Part shown: positions 25,564-35,660 of the stretch, one piece after another | Position numbering within the stretch: the first letter of the stretch is position 1 | How the letters are laid out: each line of letters starts with the position of its first letter | Notes under the pieces: model-generated | Seen by the model: only the letters and a program-made list of their open reading frames with translations | Told to the model about the DNA's origin: nothing | Databases searched by the model: none | Program-made: the position numbers and the translations under genes | Source of the DNA: Candidatus Poribacteria bacterium | GTDB lineage: Bacteria > Poribacteria > WGA-4E > WGA-3G | DNA: 64,000 nt | Direction: 5' to 3' | Assembly (NCBI GenBank): GCA_022819945.1 | Contig: JAJEGI010000051.1 | Location: forward strand, 113,257 to 177,256

Positions 25564-26601
25564 TTAGTCCTGACAAACGTGTACCTTAATCGCACCGGAG
25601 GTTTTATCAGCAGATACACGGAAGGCTTCGCTGATTTCCTCAAGCGGATAGTAGTGCGTTACCAGTTTTGTGGCATCAACCTTGCCAGAATCTATCAATT
25701 CAATCGCTGCTTCAAAGTCCGTCTCCATTCCACTATAGCCGTAACAGTTAGAACCTGTAATGAACGCCTCTGACCAGACGATGGTAGACAGATTCACTTC
25801 AAGCGGTTTGTAATACCCCGCGACAAGGACGACAGCCCCTTGTTTCCGGACGATAGTTGTCGCGGTGTTGAAGTTCTCCGCGCCGCCCACCGTTTCAATC
25901 ACTGCATCAAAACCGATACCGTTTGTGACATCCTTGACGTATTCTCGAACATCGGTATCGCTAATGTTGACAATGTGATCTGCGCCGAGTGCTTTTGCTA
26001 ACTCTGCTTGTTGTTCATATTTAACAGTGATTAAGGTCTCCTTAACACCCGCAGCAACGGCATCTGCTAAGCAGAATTGCCCGATGGTGCCGCCACCGAT
26101 AATAGCGACTGTGTCACGAGAATTAGCACCCGAACGCGCTACAGCACGGTGTGAGACAGCAAGCGGTTCAACGAGTGCTCCTTGTTCAAACGTCATCTCT
26201 TTCGGTAATTTAAAGAGACCGGAATGGTGTGTCGCCGTGTATTCAGCGAATCCACCGTGCATGTTTGGGGAGATCCAAGCTCTATTGAAGCAGAGGTTAT
26301 ACTGACCGGTCTCACAATATTTGCATGTACCGCAGTGAGAAAAACACTCCACGGCGACTTTGTCTCCGATATCAAATTCTGTCACGCCATCACCGAGTGC
26401 TACGACCACGCCACATGTTTCATGACCTGCGGCGTGTTCATGCGACTGTCCCCAATGTCCGAAATAACTGTGGAGATCGCTACCACAGATGCCTGTCTGT
26501 TTGGTGTCAACGAGTACAAAGCCCGGCGGCGGTTCGTTACGCTCAACTTCGTGGATGGCAATTTGTTCAATTCCTGTATAGATAGCGGCTTTCATTTTCA
26601 T
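25564..26601 (-). CDS. Zinc-dependent alcohol/sorbitol/threonine-type dehydrogenase
   Basis: 345 aa; AAAGGAGGAG precedes the ATG. Catalytic zinc ligands in GICGSDLHSY and AGHETCGVV; structural zinc Cys cluster CFSHCGTCKYCETGQYNLC. The cofactor motif is IIGGGTIGQFCL. Oxidises a secondary alcohol or polyol with NAD(P)+. The exact substrate is not evident. It follows the acyl-CoA synthetase gene by 41 nt. Confidence 0.88.
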   Translation of the reverse strand: MKMKAAIYTGIEQIAIHEVERNEPPPGFVLVDTKQTGICGSDLHSYFGHWGQSHEHAAGHETCGVVVALGDGVTEFDIGDKVAVECFSHCGTCKYCETGQYNLCFNRAWISPNMHGGFAEYTATHHSGLFKLPKEMTFEQGALVEPLAVSHRAVARSGANSRDTVAIIGGGTIGQFCLADAVAAGVKETLITVKYEQQAELAKALGADHIVNISDTDVREYVKDVTNGIGFDAVIETVGGAENFNTATTIVRKQGAVVLVAGYYKPLEVNLSTIVWSEAFITGSNCYGYSGMETDFEAAIELIDSGKVDATKLVTHYYPLEEISEAFRVSADKTSGAIKVHVCQD

Positions 26602-26642
26602 GAAAACTCCTCCTTTAGGGGGTAAGGTATAGAGACCTCACG

Positions 26643-28253
26643 TTACTCTCTTACCATTGGTGTGAACATCTGAAGAATCGCGCGTTTATCGGATTTACCA
26701 ACGCTTGTTTTTGGGATTTCATCAATAAAGACAAATTTATCTGGAATCCAGAACTTAGGGAATTCAGATGTGAGGTGCTGCTTGAGGATGTCTGAAATGT
26801 TTTCGTCCGCTTGTTCTGCAAGTACAACGACAGCGACGGGTCGTTCCCCCCATTTCTTGTCGGGTATACCGACAACCACCGCCTCACAGACATCGGGGTG
26901 CTTCAGAAGTGCTGTCTCTAAAGCGACACTTGAAATAGACTCTCCACCGCTTCGGATGAGTGCCTTCGCTCGGTCAACAATTTGCATGTAGCCGTTCGCG
27001 TCAATCGTAGCGATATCCCCTGTGCGTAACCATTCGTCGGTTGTGAAGTGTTCCGCAGTGGGTTCAACTTTATAGTAACTATTGGCTGCCCAAGGACTTC
27101 GCACCTGTAGTTCCCCGATTGTTTTGCCATCCCAAGGAAGTTCTGTGAAACCGTTAGGCGTTTCAGTTGCAAGCCGGAGTTCAACACCCGGTACCGGTCT
27201 CCCTTGTTTTGCCTTAATTCGCCATTTTTCAGCATCCGCCAACTTCCGATGCGAACCACGCAGTTTTGATAACGTTCCCGTCGGGGACATCTCTGTCATT
27301 CCCCAAGCGTGGCAAACCTCAACGCCAAGTTCCTTTTCGTAGGCTTCAATGAGGGACAACGGCATCGCTTCTCCGCCGACTATTAACCGTCTCAACGTGG
27401 AAATATCCTGCTTCCTGTCGCGTAATTTGGGGTAGGCATCTGCCCAGATTGTCGGTACGCCTGCAGCGACGGTGACCCCTGTTTCAGCAATAAGGGTAGC
27501 AATATTTGCGGGTTTGGCACCGGATAGTACGATATCTGCGCCGGTAAACATACTTGCGTAAGGCAGTCCCCACGCCATGGCGTGGAACATCGGGACGAGC
27601 GGTAGGACGACATCCGCCTCTGTCAATCCGAAGACATCGGCTTGATTCGCCGCCAATGTGTGGAGAAACATGGAGCGATGCGTGTAGAGGACCCCCCGCG
27701 GTTCACCTTGTGTTCCGCTGGTGTAACACAGTCCCATCGCCCAGTTTTCATCTCGGATATCCCAGGCATATTCGGGTGCAGCCTTAGCGATTAGTTGCTC
27801 ATAAAGCGTATCAGCATCCGCGGACATCAGATCATAGTTAATAACTTGATTACATTCAACTTTACTTTCTAACGCCTTAAATTGCGCTGCAAAAGTGCTA
27901 TCAACGAAGATCAATTTGTCCTCTGCTTCATGGATAATTCGCGCCAATTGTACAGGAGAGAGGCGAACATTGAGTGGATGGAGTACAGCACCGATGCACG
28001 GAATCGCGTAGTAAAGTTCTAAATGCTGATAGGTGTTGGCAGCATAAGTTGCGACTCTGTCACCGCGCTGAATACCCAATTGGGTGATAGCGTTTGCCAA
28101 TCGCTTCACACGCTTGTATAACGCAGTATAGTTATAACGATGCAGTGTGCCGTCGGGAAGCGATGTGATCACCTGCTTATCCCCATGTATCCAGTGTGCA
28201 TGTTCTATAATCTGCGCGAGCGTCAATGGATAGTTCATCATCAAGCCGTGCAT
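26643..28253 (-). CDS. Fatty-acyl-CoA synthetase (AMP-forming)
   Basis: About 536 aa from the ATG at 28253 (MHGLMMNYPLTL), as in related medium/long-chain acyl-CoA ligases; an upstream frame to 28370 is considered untranslated. Motifs of the ANL superfamily: YTSGTQGEPRGVLYTH (P-loop), HAWGMTEMSPTG, WLRTGDIATID, and a C-terminal catalytic Lys in IPKTSVGKSDKRAI. Activates a carboxylic acid to its CoA thioester through an acyl-adenylate. No good ribosome-binding site is visible, so the start is tentative. Confidence 0.87.
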   Translation of the reverse strand: MHGLMMNYPLTLAQIIEHAHWIHGDKQVITSLPDGTLHRYNYTALYKRVKRLANAITQLGIQRGDRVATYAANTYQHLELYYAIPCIGAVLHPLNVRLSPVQLARIIHEAEDKLIFVDSTFAAQFKALESKVECNQVINYDLMSADADTLYEQLIAKAAPEYAWDIRDENWAMGLCYTSGTQGEPRGVLYTHRSMFLHTLAANQADVFGLTEADVVLPLVPMFHAMAWGLPYASMFTGADIVLSGAKPANIATLIAETGVTVAAGVPTIWADAYPKLRDRKQDISTLRRLIVGGEAMPLSLIEAYEKELGVEVCHAWGMTEMSPTGTLSKLRGSHRKLADAEKWRIKAKQGRPVPGVELRLATETPNGFTELPWDGKTIGELQVRSPWAANSYYKVEPTAEHFTTDEWLRTGDIATIDANGYMQIVDRAKALIRSGGESISSVALETALLKHPDVCEAVVVGIPDKKWGERPVAVVVLAEQADENISDILKQHLTSEFPKFWIPDKFVFIDEIPKTSVGKSDKRAILQMFTPMVRE

Positions 28254-28540
28254 GTTTCTAAGGATTCGGTTTCCACTCCGTTTTCTGATGTCGAAATAGA
28301 CGTTTGACGCGTTTGTAGACTCTGATAAAAAATCACACCTTACTACAGAGCTGCTGCCCACCAAAGTCATCAGTTGTTATGGTCTGTATTGATTTTAGCA
28401 CAAAAACAGAGTTTATTGTCAAAAAAAGCGATACTGTAACAGAACAGAGGTATTCAGTTTTCAGAGTATTAACTGTCAGCGGAATAGTTGTCAGTTAATT
28501 TGAATCGCGGATTGCATAAATTTCGTGGATTTTGGAGGAT

Positions 28541-28576
28541 CGCGACCCAGAGTGCTTCGCAGTCAGAATCCTACAG
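28541..28576. repeat. 36-bp dispersed repeat, copy 2
   Basis: One mismatch to 17035-17070. It lies in the A+T-rich 28254-29068 gap, which has no gene. Confidence 0.85.
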
Positions 28577-28754
28577 CCAGAGATTTAAATTGATGCCTTT
28601 GAGATAATGTATAATTGGATCATTCTGGTGCATTATATAAACAGATATAGAAATTAATCCAAGTTGCCCCTATGAGGACTATAGGTGTTCAGATCTCATT
28701 TTGCTTGAACATCATGTAGATTTCTCTCAGTTTGGAGTTAGTTACAAATTTAGT

Positions 28755-28783
28755 TTGACTTATAAGTTATACATAGGTATAAT
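28755..28783 (+). promoter_or_regulatory. Sigma-70-type promoter upstream of the first TonB receptor
   Basis: TTGACT, 17 bp, TATAAT. The start codon is 286 nt downstream, so the transcript would have a long leader. Confidence 0.55.
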
Positions 28784-28823
28784 TTATGTATTAGGACAGA
28801 ATTATATTATTTTTATACCTATG
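28772..28823. promoter_or_regulatory. Inverted repeat overlapping the -10 box
   Basis: CATAGGTATAA (28772-28782) and TTATACCTATG (28813-28823) are exact complements. The left arm covers the -10 box of the promoter at 28755. It may be an operator or a leader stem. Confidence 0.4.
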
Positions 28824-28872
28824 AATAATAATTGACTTAATACTGGTTTATATGATTGAATCAGTATTCTGC

Positions 28873-28925
28873 TTAGGTAGCAACTTGGGTGAGAAATTAA
28901 TGTTAAATTAGGTAACAAGTTAGGT
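28873..28925. repeat. Two TTAGGTA-CAA-TT repeats
   Basis: TTAGGTAGCAACTTGGG (28873) and TTAGGTAACAAGTTAGG (28908), spaced 35 bp; same family as the inverted copy at 25334. Confidence 0.55.
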
Positions 28926-29068
28926 TCCTTTAATAATTTGCATTTTGTGAAAAAAATAATGCATAATTTTAAAGAGTATCAACAAATAAAAATAATTATG
29001 GGCATTACAGGAAGTAGTGATCTGCCTACTTTATTTTTTACACAACATTAGGAGGTATAAATTAGAGG

Positions 29069-31861
29069 ATGTCAATTTCAGATAATAAACGGTATTTCTG
29101 GTGTGTTATAGCAATTTTCTTCGGAATTGCCTCAGTAATACCGATGGTTGCCAGTGCCGAAACACTTAAGGTAACCGTTCAGGATCAAAATGGGAACGTT
29201 ATCTCCGCAGCAAAAATACAAATTGGAACCGAAGAACAGACGACAGATGATTCCGGGATCGCTATGTTTAGCGACGTGACAGGTGCGCAGTCACTAACAG
29301 TAATAGCAATCGGATTTTCAAGTAAACGGCTTAATACAGCTGTTGGACAGACCGAAGTGACGGTGGTCCTTGCGCCGATCCAAACCGTTGAAGCGGTTGT
29401 AGTGGTCGGTACCCGTAGTATAGGTAGAAGAGCACTGCAGGCACCGGTACCGATAGAAGTGGTTAATAGAGAACAACTCAGCCTTACGGGTCAATCTGAG
29501 ACGGGGCGTGTACTTCAGATGTTAGTCCCTTCCTTCAATTTCTCAAGTTCAACGATTAGTGATGGTACAGATGCCCTACGTCCCGCAACGCTGCGTGGCT
29601 TGGGACCTGACCAAACGCTTGTGCTGGTCAACGGCAAACGTCGCCACAAGAGTGCATTGTTACACGTCAATACGTCGGTAGGACGTGGTACTGCTGGAAC
29701 AGACTTCAACGCGATTCCGTCCGCGGCGATAGAGCGGATTGAGGTACTACGCGACGGTGCAGCAGCGCAATACGGCTCCGATGCTATTGCGGGTGTTATC
29801 AATATCGTGCTCAAAGATGATATTGATACAGGCAATGCTGACATCTATTGGGGACAAACCTACGAAGGCGATGGCGATACATGGACCGGTAACGCCAACT
29901 ACGGTACGAAAGTCGGCGAAGCCGGTTTCCTGAATCTCACGGCTGAATGGCGCGACAGATACCGCACAAACCGCGCTGGACTTACTGGTACGCAGCAATA
30001 CGATTGGGTGGATGTGGATCCAGGCAGACCGGCAGACCATGTTCTTGAAATCGAAAATGATGATGGAACCGTGACAGAAAAACCGGTCTGGTTTGACCCG
30101 CGCGAATACACTTTTGAACGGCAGAATTTCCGAATTGGAGATGCCGATTCGTCCCAAAAAATCGGATTTTACAATTTCGGGCTCCCGTTAGCGGCGGGCT
30201 TAGAACTTTACTCTTTTGGTGGGCACTCCACGCGCCAAAATAACAGTGCCGGTTTCTATCGTAGAGCTAACCAAGCATCACGAACCGTCACCGAAATTTA
30301 TCCAGACGGATTCCTGCCAGAAATTAACACTGACATTGGGGATACCTCCCTCGCTTTAGGTCTGGCATGGACGCATGAAGCGACTGACCTGAATGTTGAT
30401 GTCAGTATCAATCACGGATTGAACACATTTGACTTCTTCATTTCAAATTCACTGAATGCGTCTTATGGTCCGAGCAGTCCAACGTCGGCAGATGCGGGCG
30501 GCTTTGAACTTTCGCAAACGGCGTTCAACTTAGATATCACGTATCCGGTGGACTATCAGTCGTCGCTTATCAATCTTGCCGGTGGTGTCGAATTCCGTCG
30601 GGAAGGTTACGGCATCCAGGCAGGTGAACCGCTCTCATGGATTAATGCAGGCCTCGGTGTAGATGGTGCTTCCGGCGGTATCCAAGTTTTCCCAGGCTTC
30701 CGACCCGACAACGAAGTGGACGAAAGTCGAACCAATATTGCGGGTTACGCAGACTTTGAATCTTATCTGAGTGGACAACCCGGAGCAGGGCTTCTCGTTG
30801 GCGCGGCGGTGCGGGGCGAGCAGTATAGCGATTTCGGTGCGACTGTCACAGGTAAAGCGACGGCTCGCTACGACCTGACGAAACAGGTTGCGATACGTGC
30901 TGCGGGGAGCACCGGCTTCCGTGCCCCTTCCTTGCAGCAGCTCTACTTTAACAACATCAGCACACAATTCAAAGTAGATGCCGACGATCTCGATAGAGAC
31001 GGAAATACAGAAGAACTAATAGCCCTTGAAGTCGGCACCTTCCGTAATGACAGCGATGCTGCACGTGCACTCGGTATTCCTGAACTGAAAGAGGAGACCG
31101 CATTCAACGTTTCGGGTGGTTTCGTGTTGAAACCGATCGAAAAAATGTGGCTGACGGTTGATGGATTTCTCATTCAAATCGACGACCGGATCGTTCTGAG
31201 TGGTAGTTTCAGTGCTGATGACATAACCGCATTAGCTGCAGCGGGTGCGAGTAGTGCACAAGTATTCACCAATGTTGCACAGACGCGCACACAAGGCGTT
31301 GACATCGCTGCAGGTTATCTCTATGCTTTCGACAATGAATCTTTGCTTAATTTGAGAGCTGCGGTGACATGGGCGGACACCGAAGTTATTGGTGATGTGG
31401 ATGCACCGGCAATTCTCCTCGGACGTGAAGATACACTCTTCCCGTCACAGGAACGCTCTATGATTGAGGAGTGGCAGCCGAACACTCGCGTTAATATCAG
31501 CGCGGATTACATGATGGGTGATCTCACTATCGGCGGCGCTTTGCGCTACTTCGGCAGCTACACCGTTCAAGAGGGAAGCGGTGACGACCCGGCGCGGCAG
31601 ACCTACGGTGGAAAATGGCTCACCGACATCCAGAGCAATTATCAACTGAACGAAGGGCTTTCGCTGACCATCGGTGCGAACAATCTGTTCGATCAAGTAC
31701 CTGATCCAAATAAAATTGGTCAGTCACGCGGGGGCACTTTAACGGATAGCACAGGGCATGAAATTGTTAAATCAGACGGCGTGTTCACATATTCGAGAAG
31801 GTCCGCACCCTTCGGTTTCAACGGCGGACTTTACTATGCGAAGTTATCCTATCGTTTTTAG
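29069..31861 (+). CDS. TonB-dependent outer-membrane receptor (paralogue 1)
   Basis: 930 aa. Signal peptide ending VASA near residue 29. Residues about 31-110 form a carboxypeptidase-regulatory-like (CarboxypepD_reg) Ig-type domain. A TonB-box-like EAVVVVGTRS lies near 108-117. The plug domain contains TLRGLGPDQTLVLVNGKRR, IERIEVLRDGAAAQYGSDAI and AGVINIVLK. The C-terminal beta-barrel ends in YYAKLSYRF, with the terminal Phe needed for barrel insertion. It imports an unknown ligand across the outer membrane with TonB energy. There is no STN signalling domain, so it does not look like a FecA-type sigma regulator. AGGAGG precedes the ATG. Confidence 0.92.
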   Translation: MSISDNKRYFWCVIAIFFGIASVIPMVASAETLKVTVQDQNGNVISAAKIQIGTEEQTTDDSGIAMFSDVTGAQSLTVIAIGFSSKRLNTAVGQTEVTVVLAPIQTVEAVVVVGTRSIGRRALQAPVPIEVVNREQLSLTGQSETGRVLQMLVPSFNFSSSTISDGTDALRPATLRGLGPDQTLVLVNGKRRHKSALLHVNTSVGRGTAGTDFNAIPSAAIERIEVLRDGAAAQYGSDAIAGVINIVLKDDIDTGNADIYWGQTYEGDGDTWTGNANYGTKVGEAGFLNLTAEWRDRYRTNRAGLTGTQQYDWVDVDPGRPADHVLEIENDDGTVTEKPVWFDPREYTFERQNFRIGDADSSQKIGFYNFGLPLAAGLELYSFGGHSTRQNNSAGFYRRANQASRTVTEIYPDGFLPEINTDIGDTSLALGLAWTHEATDLNVDVSINHGLNTFDFFISNSLNASYGPSSPTSADAGGFELSQTAFNLDITYPVDYQSSLINLAGGVEFRREGYGIQAGEPLSWINAGLGVDGASGGIQVFPGFRPDNEVDESRTNIAGYADFESYLSGQPGAGLLVGAAVRGEQYSDFGATVTGKATARYDLTKQVAIRAAGSTGFRAPSLQQLYFNNISTQFKVDADDLDRDGNTEELIALEVGTFRNDSDAARALGIPELKEETAFNVSGGFVLKPIEKMWLTVDGFLIQIDDRIVLSGSFSADDITALAAAGASSAQVFTNVAQTRTQGVDIAAGYLYAFDNESLLNLRAAVTWADTEVIGDVDAPAILLGREDTLFPSQERSMIEEWQPNTRVNISADYMMGDLTIGGALRYFGSYTVQEGSGDDPARQTYGGKWLTDIQSNYQLNEGLSLTIGANNLFDQVPDPNKIGQSRGGTLTDSTGHEIVKSDGVFTYSRRSAPFGFNGGLYYAKLSYRF

Positions 31862-31971
31862 AGTACTCCTATAAAGATGTAAGTCAGATGTAAGGATTTA
31901 GAGAACACTAATTCTCAATAAGAAATCATCTGTCTCACACAAATACCACAAAGAAGTGGTGTAATATTCAT

Positions 31972-32025
31972 AGAAAACTCCTTTTGGTAAGGGTTGTTTA
32001 CGTCCTTATACCGTAAGGAGTTTTC
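31972..32025 (+). terminator. Terminator between the two TonB receptor genes
   Basis: AGAAAACTCCTT and AAGGAGTTTTCT pair, with inner arms GGTAAGG and CCTTATACC continuing the stem, followed by TTTCTTT. It starts about 110 nt after the stop of the first receptor gene. The remaining 31862-32103 holds no gene. Confidence 0.7.
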
Positions 32026-32103
32026 TTTATGACTTTTATTTCTTGATTACCATTTACCTATTATTTATACCGAATTCATACATACTACAGAGAAGGTATC
32101 AAA

Positions 32104-34902
32104 ATGTTATTTTTAAATAAGAGACGATATTTCTGGTGCGTTGTCGCGATTTTATTCGGAATTGCATCAGTAATACCGACGGCCTGGAGTGCTGAAGCAC
32201 TTAAGGTAGTCGTCCAAGATCAGAACGGAAATCCCGTTCGAGAAGCAAAAGTGCAAATTGGCAAACAGGAAGAGATAACAGATGATTCTGGTACTGCCAT
32301 GTTTAGCGACGCGACCGGTGCGCGATTGCTAAATATAATTGCAGTCGGATTTTCCAGTAAGCGAATGAAGCTTACGGCTGGACAGACCGAAGTGACGGTG
32401 AGCCTTGCGCCGATCCAAACTGTGGATGCAGTCGTGGTGGTAGGTACCCGTAGTATAGGCAGAAGAGCACTGCAGGCACCCGTGCCGATAGATGTTGTCA
32501 CCAGAGAACAACTTAGCCTTACGGGTCAATCTGAGACGGGTCGCGTCCTTCAGATGTTGGTTCCCTCTTTTAACTTTCCAAGTTCGACAATTAGCGACGG
32601 TACAGATGCGTTGAGACCAGCGACTTTGCGTGGCTTAGGTCCCGATCAGGTATTGGTACTGGTCAACGGTAAACGTCGCCACAAAAGCGCGTTGCTCCAC
32701 GTAAACAGTTCGGTTGGCCGCGGCACTTCTGGAACAGATTTCAATGCGCTTCCGTCCGCGGCGATAGAACGGATTGAAGTGCTACGCGATGGCGCGGCTG
32801 CGCAGTACGGTTCCGATGCCATCGCTGGTGTTATCAACATTGTCCTGAAAAATGATGTGAATGCCGGTGATGCCGACGTCTATTGGGGACAGACTTACGA
32901 AGGGGATGGTGATACATGGATCGGAAATGGGAATTATGGCGTAAATGTGGGTGATTCTGGTTTCCTGAATCTTACGGTGGAATGGCGCGACAGGTATCGC
33001 ACAAACCGCGCAGGATTCACAGGTACACAACAATACGATTGGGTAGAAGTGGACCCTGGCAGACCGCCTGACACTATGATTGAGATAAAAGACGCAAATG
33101 GAAATGTGATAGGTGAAAAACCGGGCTGGTTTGACCGGCGCGAATATTATTTTCATCGGAAAAACTTCCGGATCGGTGATACTGATGCTTCACAAAAAGT
33201 TGGGGTCTACAATTTTGGCTTACCACTGACGGAAGCGTTAGAATTATACACATTCGGTAGTTACTCAACGCGCGAAAACAATAGTTCGGGCTTCTATCGC
33301 AATTCCAAGGATGTCAGTCGCAATGTGAAGGCGATTTATCCAGATGGATTCCTTCCTGAAATTAACACAGCGATTGAAGATGTTTCCATCGCATTGGGGG
33401 GGACTTGGAAACACGCTGCAACAGATTTAAATGTTGATGTCAGTTTCAATCACGGTCTGAATACCTTTGACTTTTTCGTTTCCAATTCATTGAATGCGTC
33501 TTATGGATCTGGTAGTCCGACCAACGCCGATTCTGGTGGATTCCGACTTAATCAAACGGCTTTTAATGTAGACGTTACGTATCCACTTATGTATCAATCT
33601 TCATTGGTGAACCTTGCCGGAGGTTTTGAGTTACGTAGGGAAGGTTATGGCATCCGAGCCGGTGAACCTGTTTCTTGGTTCAACGCAGGTCTCGGTGCAG
33701 AAGGTGCTGCTGGTGGTATCCAAGTTTTTCCGGGTTTCCGACCTGATAACGAAGTAGACGAAAGCCGAACTAACATTGCAGGTTACGCAGATTTTGAATC
33801 CCACCTGGGCGGACAATCGGGGAGAGGTTTGCTTGTAGGCGCAGCGGTGCGCGGTGAACAGTATAGTGATTTTGGTGCCACCCTCACTGGAAAAGCGACG
33901 GCTCGCTACGACCTGACGAAACAGATTGCCGTACGTGCTGCAGGGAGTACCGGTTTCCGCGCACCTTCACTCCAACAACTCTATTTCAACAACATTAGCA
34001 CGCAATTCAAAGCGGACGATAAGGATTTTGATGGCGATGGGGACACCGTAGAACTCCTACCTTTTGAAGTTGGGACATTTCGCAATGATGGCGATACGGC
34101 GCGTACACTCAACATTCCAGAACTTAAAGAAGAGACCTCAGTCAATGTGTCTGGTGGTATCGTTGTCAAACCGATTCAGAACCTATGGCTGACGCTTGAT
34201 GCATTCGAGATAGACATTGATGATCGGATTGTTTTAAGCGGAAGTTTTAAAGCCGATACTCTGCTTGTCTTAGCAGAAGCGGGTGTCAATCAGGCACAAG
34301 TTTTCACGAATGTGGCACAAACACGCACTCGCGGTATTGATATAGCAGCGGGTTATCTACATGCATTTGACAATGCGTCTGTCTTAAATTTTAAAGTCGC
34401 GGCGACGTGGGCGGATACTGAAGTTATCGGTGATGTAGAGGCTCCGGCTCCTATCCTGATCGGTCTTGAGGAAGTGCTTTTTCCAGAACGCGAACGCTCT
34501 ATCCTTGAGGAGTGGCAACCTAACACGCGTATCAATTTTACAGCGGATTATATCATCGGATCCGTCAAGATCGGATCTGCTTTACGCTACTTCGGGGGTT
34601 ACACCGTTCAAGAGGGAAGCGGCGCGAGTGCGCAGCGGCAAACCTATAGTGGAAAATGGCTCGCTGATATGCAAGGGACATATCAACTCAATGAATCTTT
34701 AGTCTTGACAGTAGGGATAAATAATTTTTTTAATCAGTTGCCTGATCTAAACAAGGTAGGTCAAGCCCGTGGCGGTACCCTAATAGATAGTACGGGAACC
34801 GTCATTGCGGATTCACCGGGGGTTTTCACGTATGACCGGAGGGCTGCACCTTTCGGCTTCAACGGTGGACTTTACTATGCGAAGTTATCCTATCGTTTTT
34901 AG
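32104..34902 (+). CDS. TonB-dependent outer-membrane receptor (paralogue 2)
   Basis: 932 aa, closely related to the receptor at 29069 over its full length: signal peptide (ending WSA), CarboxypepD_reg-like domain, TonB-box-like DAVVVVGTRS, plug (IERIEVLRDGAAAQYGSDAI) and barrel ending YYAKLSYRF. Long stretches, such as the plug, are nearly identical. Differences cluster in the N-terminal domain and in some predicted loops (for example KADDKDFDGDGDTVEL against KVDADDLDRDGNTEEL). A recent tandem duplication, perhaps with changed ligand preference. AGAAGG precedes the ATG. Confidence 0.92.
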   Translation: MLFLNKRRYFWCVVAILFGIASVIPTAWSAEALKVVVQDQNGNPVREAKVQIGKQEEITDDSGTAMFSDATGARLLNIIAVGFSSKRMKLTAGQTEVTVSLAPIQTVDAVVVVGTRSIGRRALQAPVPIDVVTREQLSLTGQSETGRVLQMLVPSFNFPSSTISDGTDALRPATLRGLGPDQVLVLVNGKRRHKSALLHVNSSVGRGTSGTDFNALPSAAIERIEVLRDGAAAQYGSDAIAGVINIVLKNDVNAGDADVYWGQTYEGDGDTWIGNGNYGVNVGDSGFLNLTVEWRDRYRTNRAGFTGTQQYDWVEVDPGRPPDTMIEIKDANGNVIGEKPGWFDRREYYFHRKNFRIGDTDASQKVGVYNFGLPLTEALELYTFGSYSTRENNSSGFYRNSKDVSRNVKAIYPDGFLPEINTAIEDVSIALGGTWKHAATDLNVDVSFNHGLNTFDFFVSNSLNASYGSGSPTNADSGGFRLNQTAFNVDVTYPLMYQSSLVNLAGGFELRREGYGIRAGEPVSWFNAGLGAEGAAGGIQVFPGFRPDNEVDESRTNIAGYADFESHLGGQSGRGLLVGAAVRGEQYSDFGATLTGKATARYDLTKQIAVRAAGSTGFRAPSLQQLYFNNISTQFKADDKDFDGDGDTVELLPFEVGTFRNDGDTARTLNIPELKEETSVNVSGGIVVKPIQNLWLTLDAFEIDIDDRIVLSGSFKADTLLVLAEAGVNQAQVFTNVAQTRTRGIDIAAGYLHAFDNASVLNFKVAATWADTEVIGDVEAPAPILIGLEEVLFPERERSILEEWQPNTRINFTADYIIGSVKIGSALRYFGGYTVQEGSGASAQRQTYSGKWLADMQGTYQLNESLVLTVGINNFFNQLPDLNKVGQARGGTLIDSTGTVIADSPGVFTYDRRAAPFGFNGGLYYAKLSYRF

Positions 34903-34907
34903 GAGCT

Positions 34908-34936
34908 CGTAGGGGTTGGGTTACCCAACCCCTACG
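34908..34936. repeat. Perfect palindrome after the second TonB receptor
   Basis: CGTAGGGGTTGGGT and its exact complement around one base. It belongs to a family with arms GTAGGGG-CGAGGT seen at 51203 and 51582. It lies 6 nt after the stop codon and may help terminate transcription. Confidence 0.75.
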
Positions 34937-34992
34937 GTTCCCCTCGCATGTGTAAATAATTATGGGCTTTACTATAAAAAAATTGCAATATA

Positions 34993-35019
34993 GGCGCGGT
35001 TTGAGACCGCGCCTTTTTT
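34993..35019 (+). terminator. Rho-independent terminator
   Basis: GGCGCGGT and ACCGCGCC stem with a 5-nt loop followed by six T. About 90 nt after the second TonB receptor gene and 78 nt before the cytochrome gene. Confidence 0.85.
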
Positions 35020-35096
35020 CCGTAATTTCTATTGCATCTATTTCCAGAATGTGCTAAATTTTGTCCGAGATTTGAAACCAAAGGAGAACTTATTGA

Positions 35097-35660
35097 ATGT
35101 ATCGAAATCTCTTAATATTTTCTGTGGTAGTGCTTGTTGTAGGTACTATTATTGCGCTGAACATCCGTTCCGTTGAGAGTCAAAGTGACATGGTGCAGCG
35201 TGGTAAATACCTCGTAGACGCAGTTGCTGCGTGTGGGTACTGTCATACGCCGCGTGCAGGTGCCGATTATAACATGAATATGTACCTCGCTGGACACCCC
35301 GCAGGACAGCCTTCCCCACGTTATAACTTCCGTATGATCCGAGAAGGTATTTTCATCGTAACTGCTCCGCAGTTATCAGCCTTCTCAGGTGCGTTTGGAA
35401 CCAGTTTCGCCTCAAATTTGACCCCGGATAAAGAGACGGGGTTAGGCGAATGGACAGAGGAGATGTTCATCCAAGCGATGCGTATTGGACGGCATCAAGG
35501 TGTGGAAAGCAATCGGAAGATTTTGCCGCCTATGCCAGTAAAACACTATGCCCAAATGAACGATGAAGACTTGAAAGCGATTTGGGCATACCTTCAGACG
35601 ATTAAGCCTGTTAAAAACGAGGTTAACCCCGCCCTGGATCACCAAGGGAACCCACAATAA
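35097..35660 (+). CDS. Membrane-anchored c-type cytochrome
   Basis: 187 aa; AAAGGAG precedes the ATG. N-terminal helix (about residues 5-22) acts as signal anchor. Heme motif CGYCH at about 46-50; a distal Met ligand is probable in LPPMPVKHY near 155. The segment SNLTPDKETGLGEWTEEMFIQAMRIG is typical of mono-heme cytochromes in alcohol or sugar dehydrogenase complexes. Electron transfer in the periplasm is expected; its partner is not in view. Confidence 0.85.
   Translation: MYRNLLIFSVVVLVVGTIIALNIRSVESQSDMVQRGKYLVDAVAACGYCHTPRAGADYNMNMYLAGHPAGQPSPRYNFRMIREGIFIVTAPQLSAFSGAFGTSFASNLTPDKETGLGEWTEEMFIQAMRIGRHQGVESNRKILPPMPVKHYAQMNDEDLKAIWAYLQTIKPVKNEVNPALDHQGNPQ

Noticed and set aside
29069..34902. 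TonB receptors as FecA-type partners of the ECF factors
   Set aside because: They have no N-terminal STN signalling domain and no ECF-type promoter was found before them.
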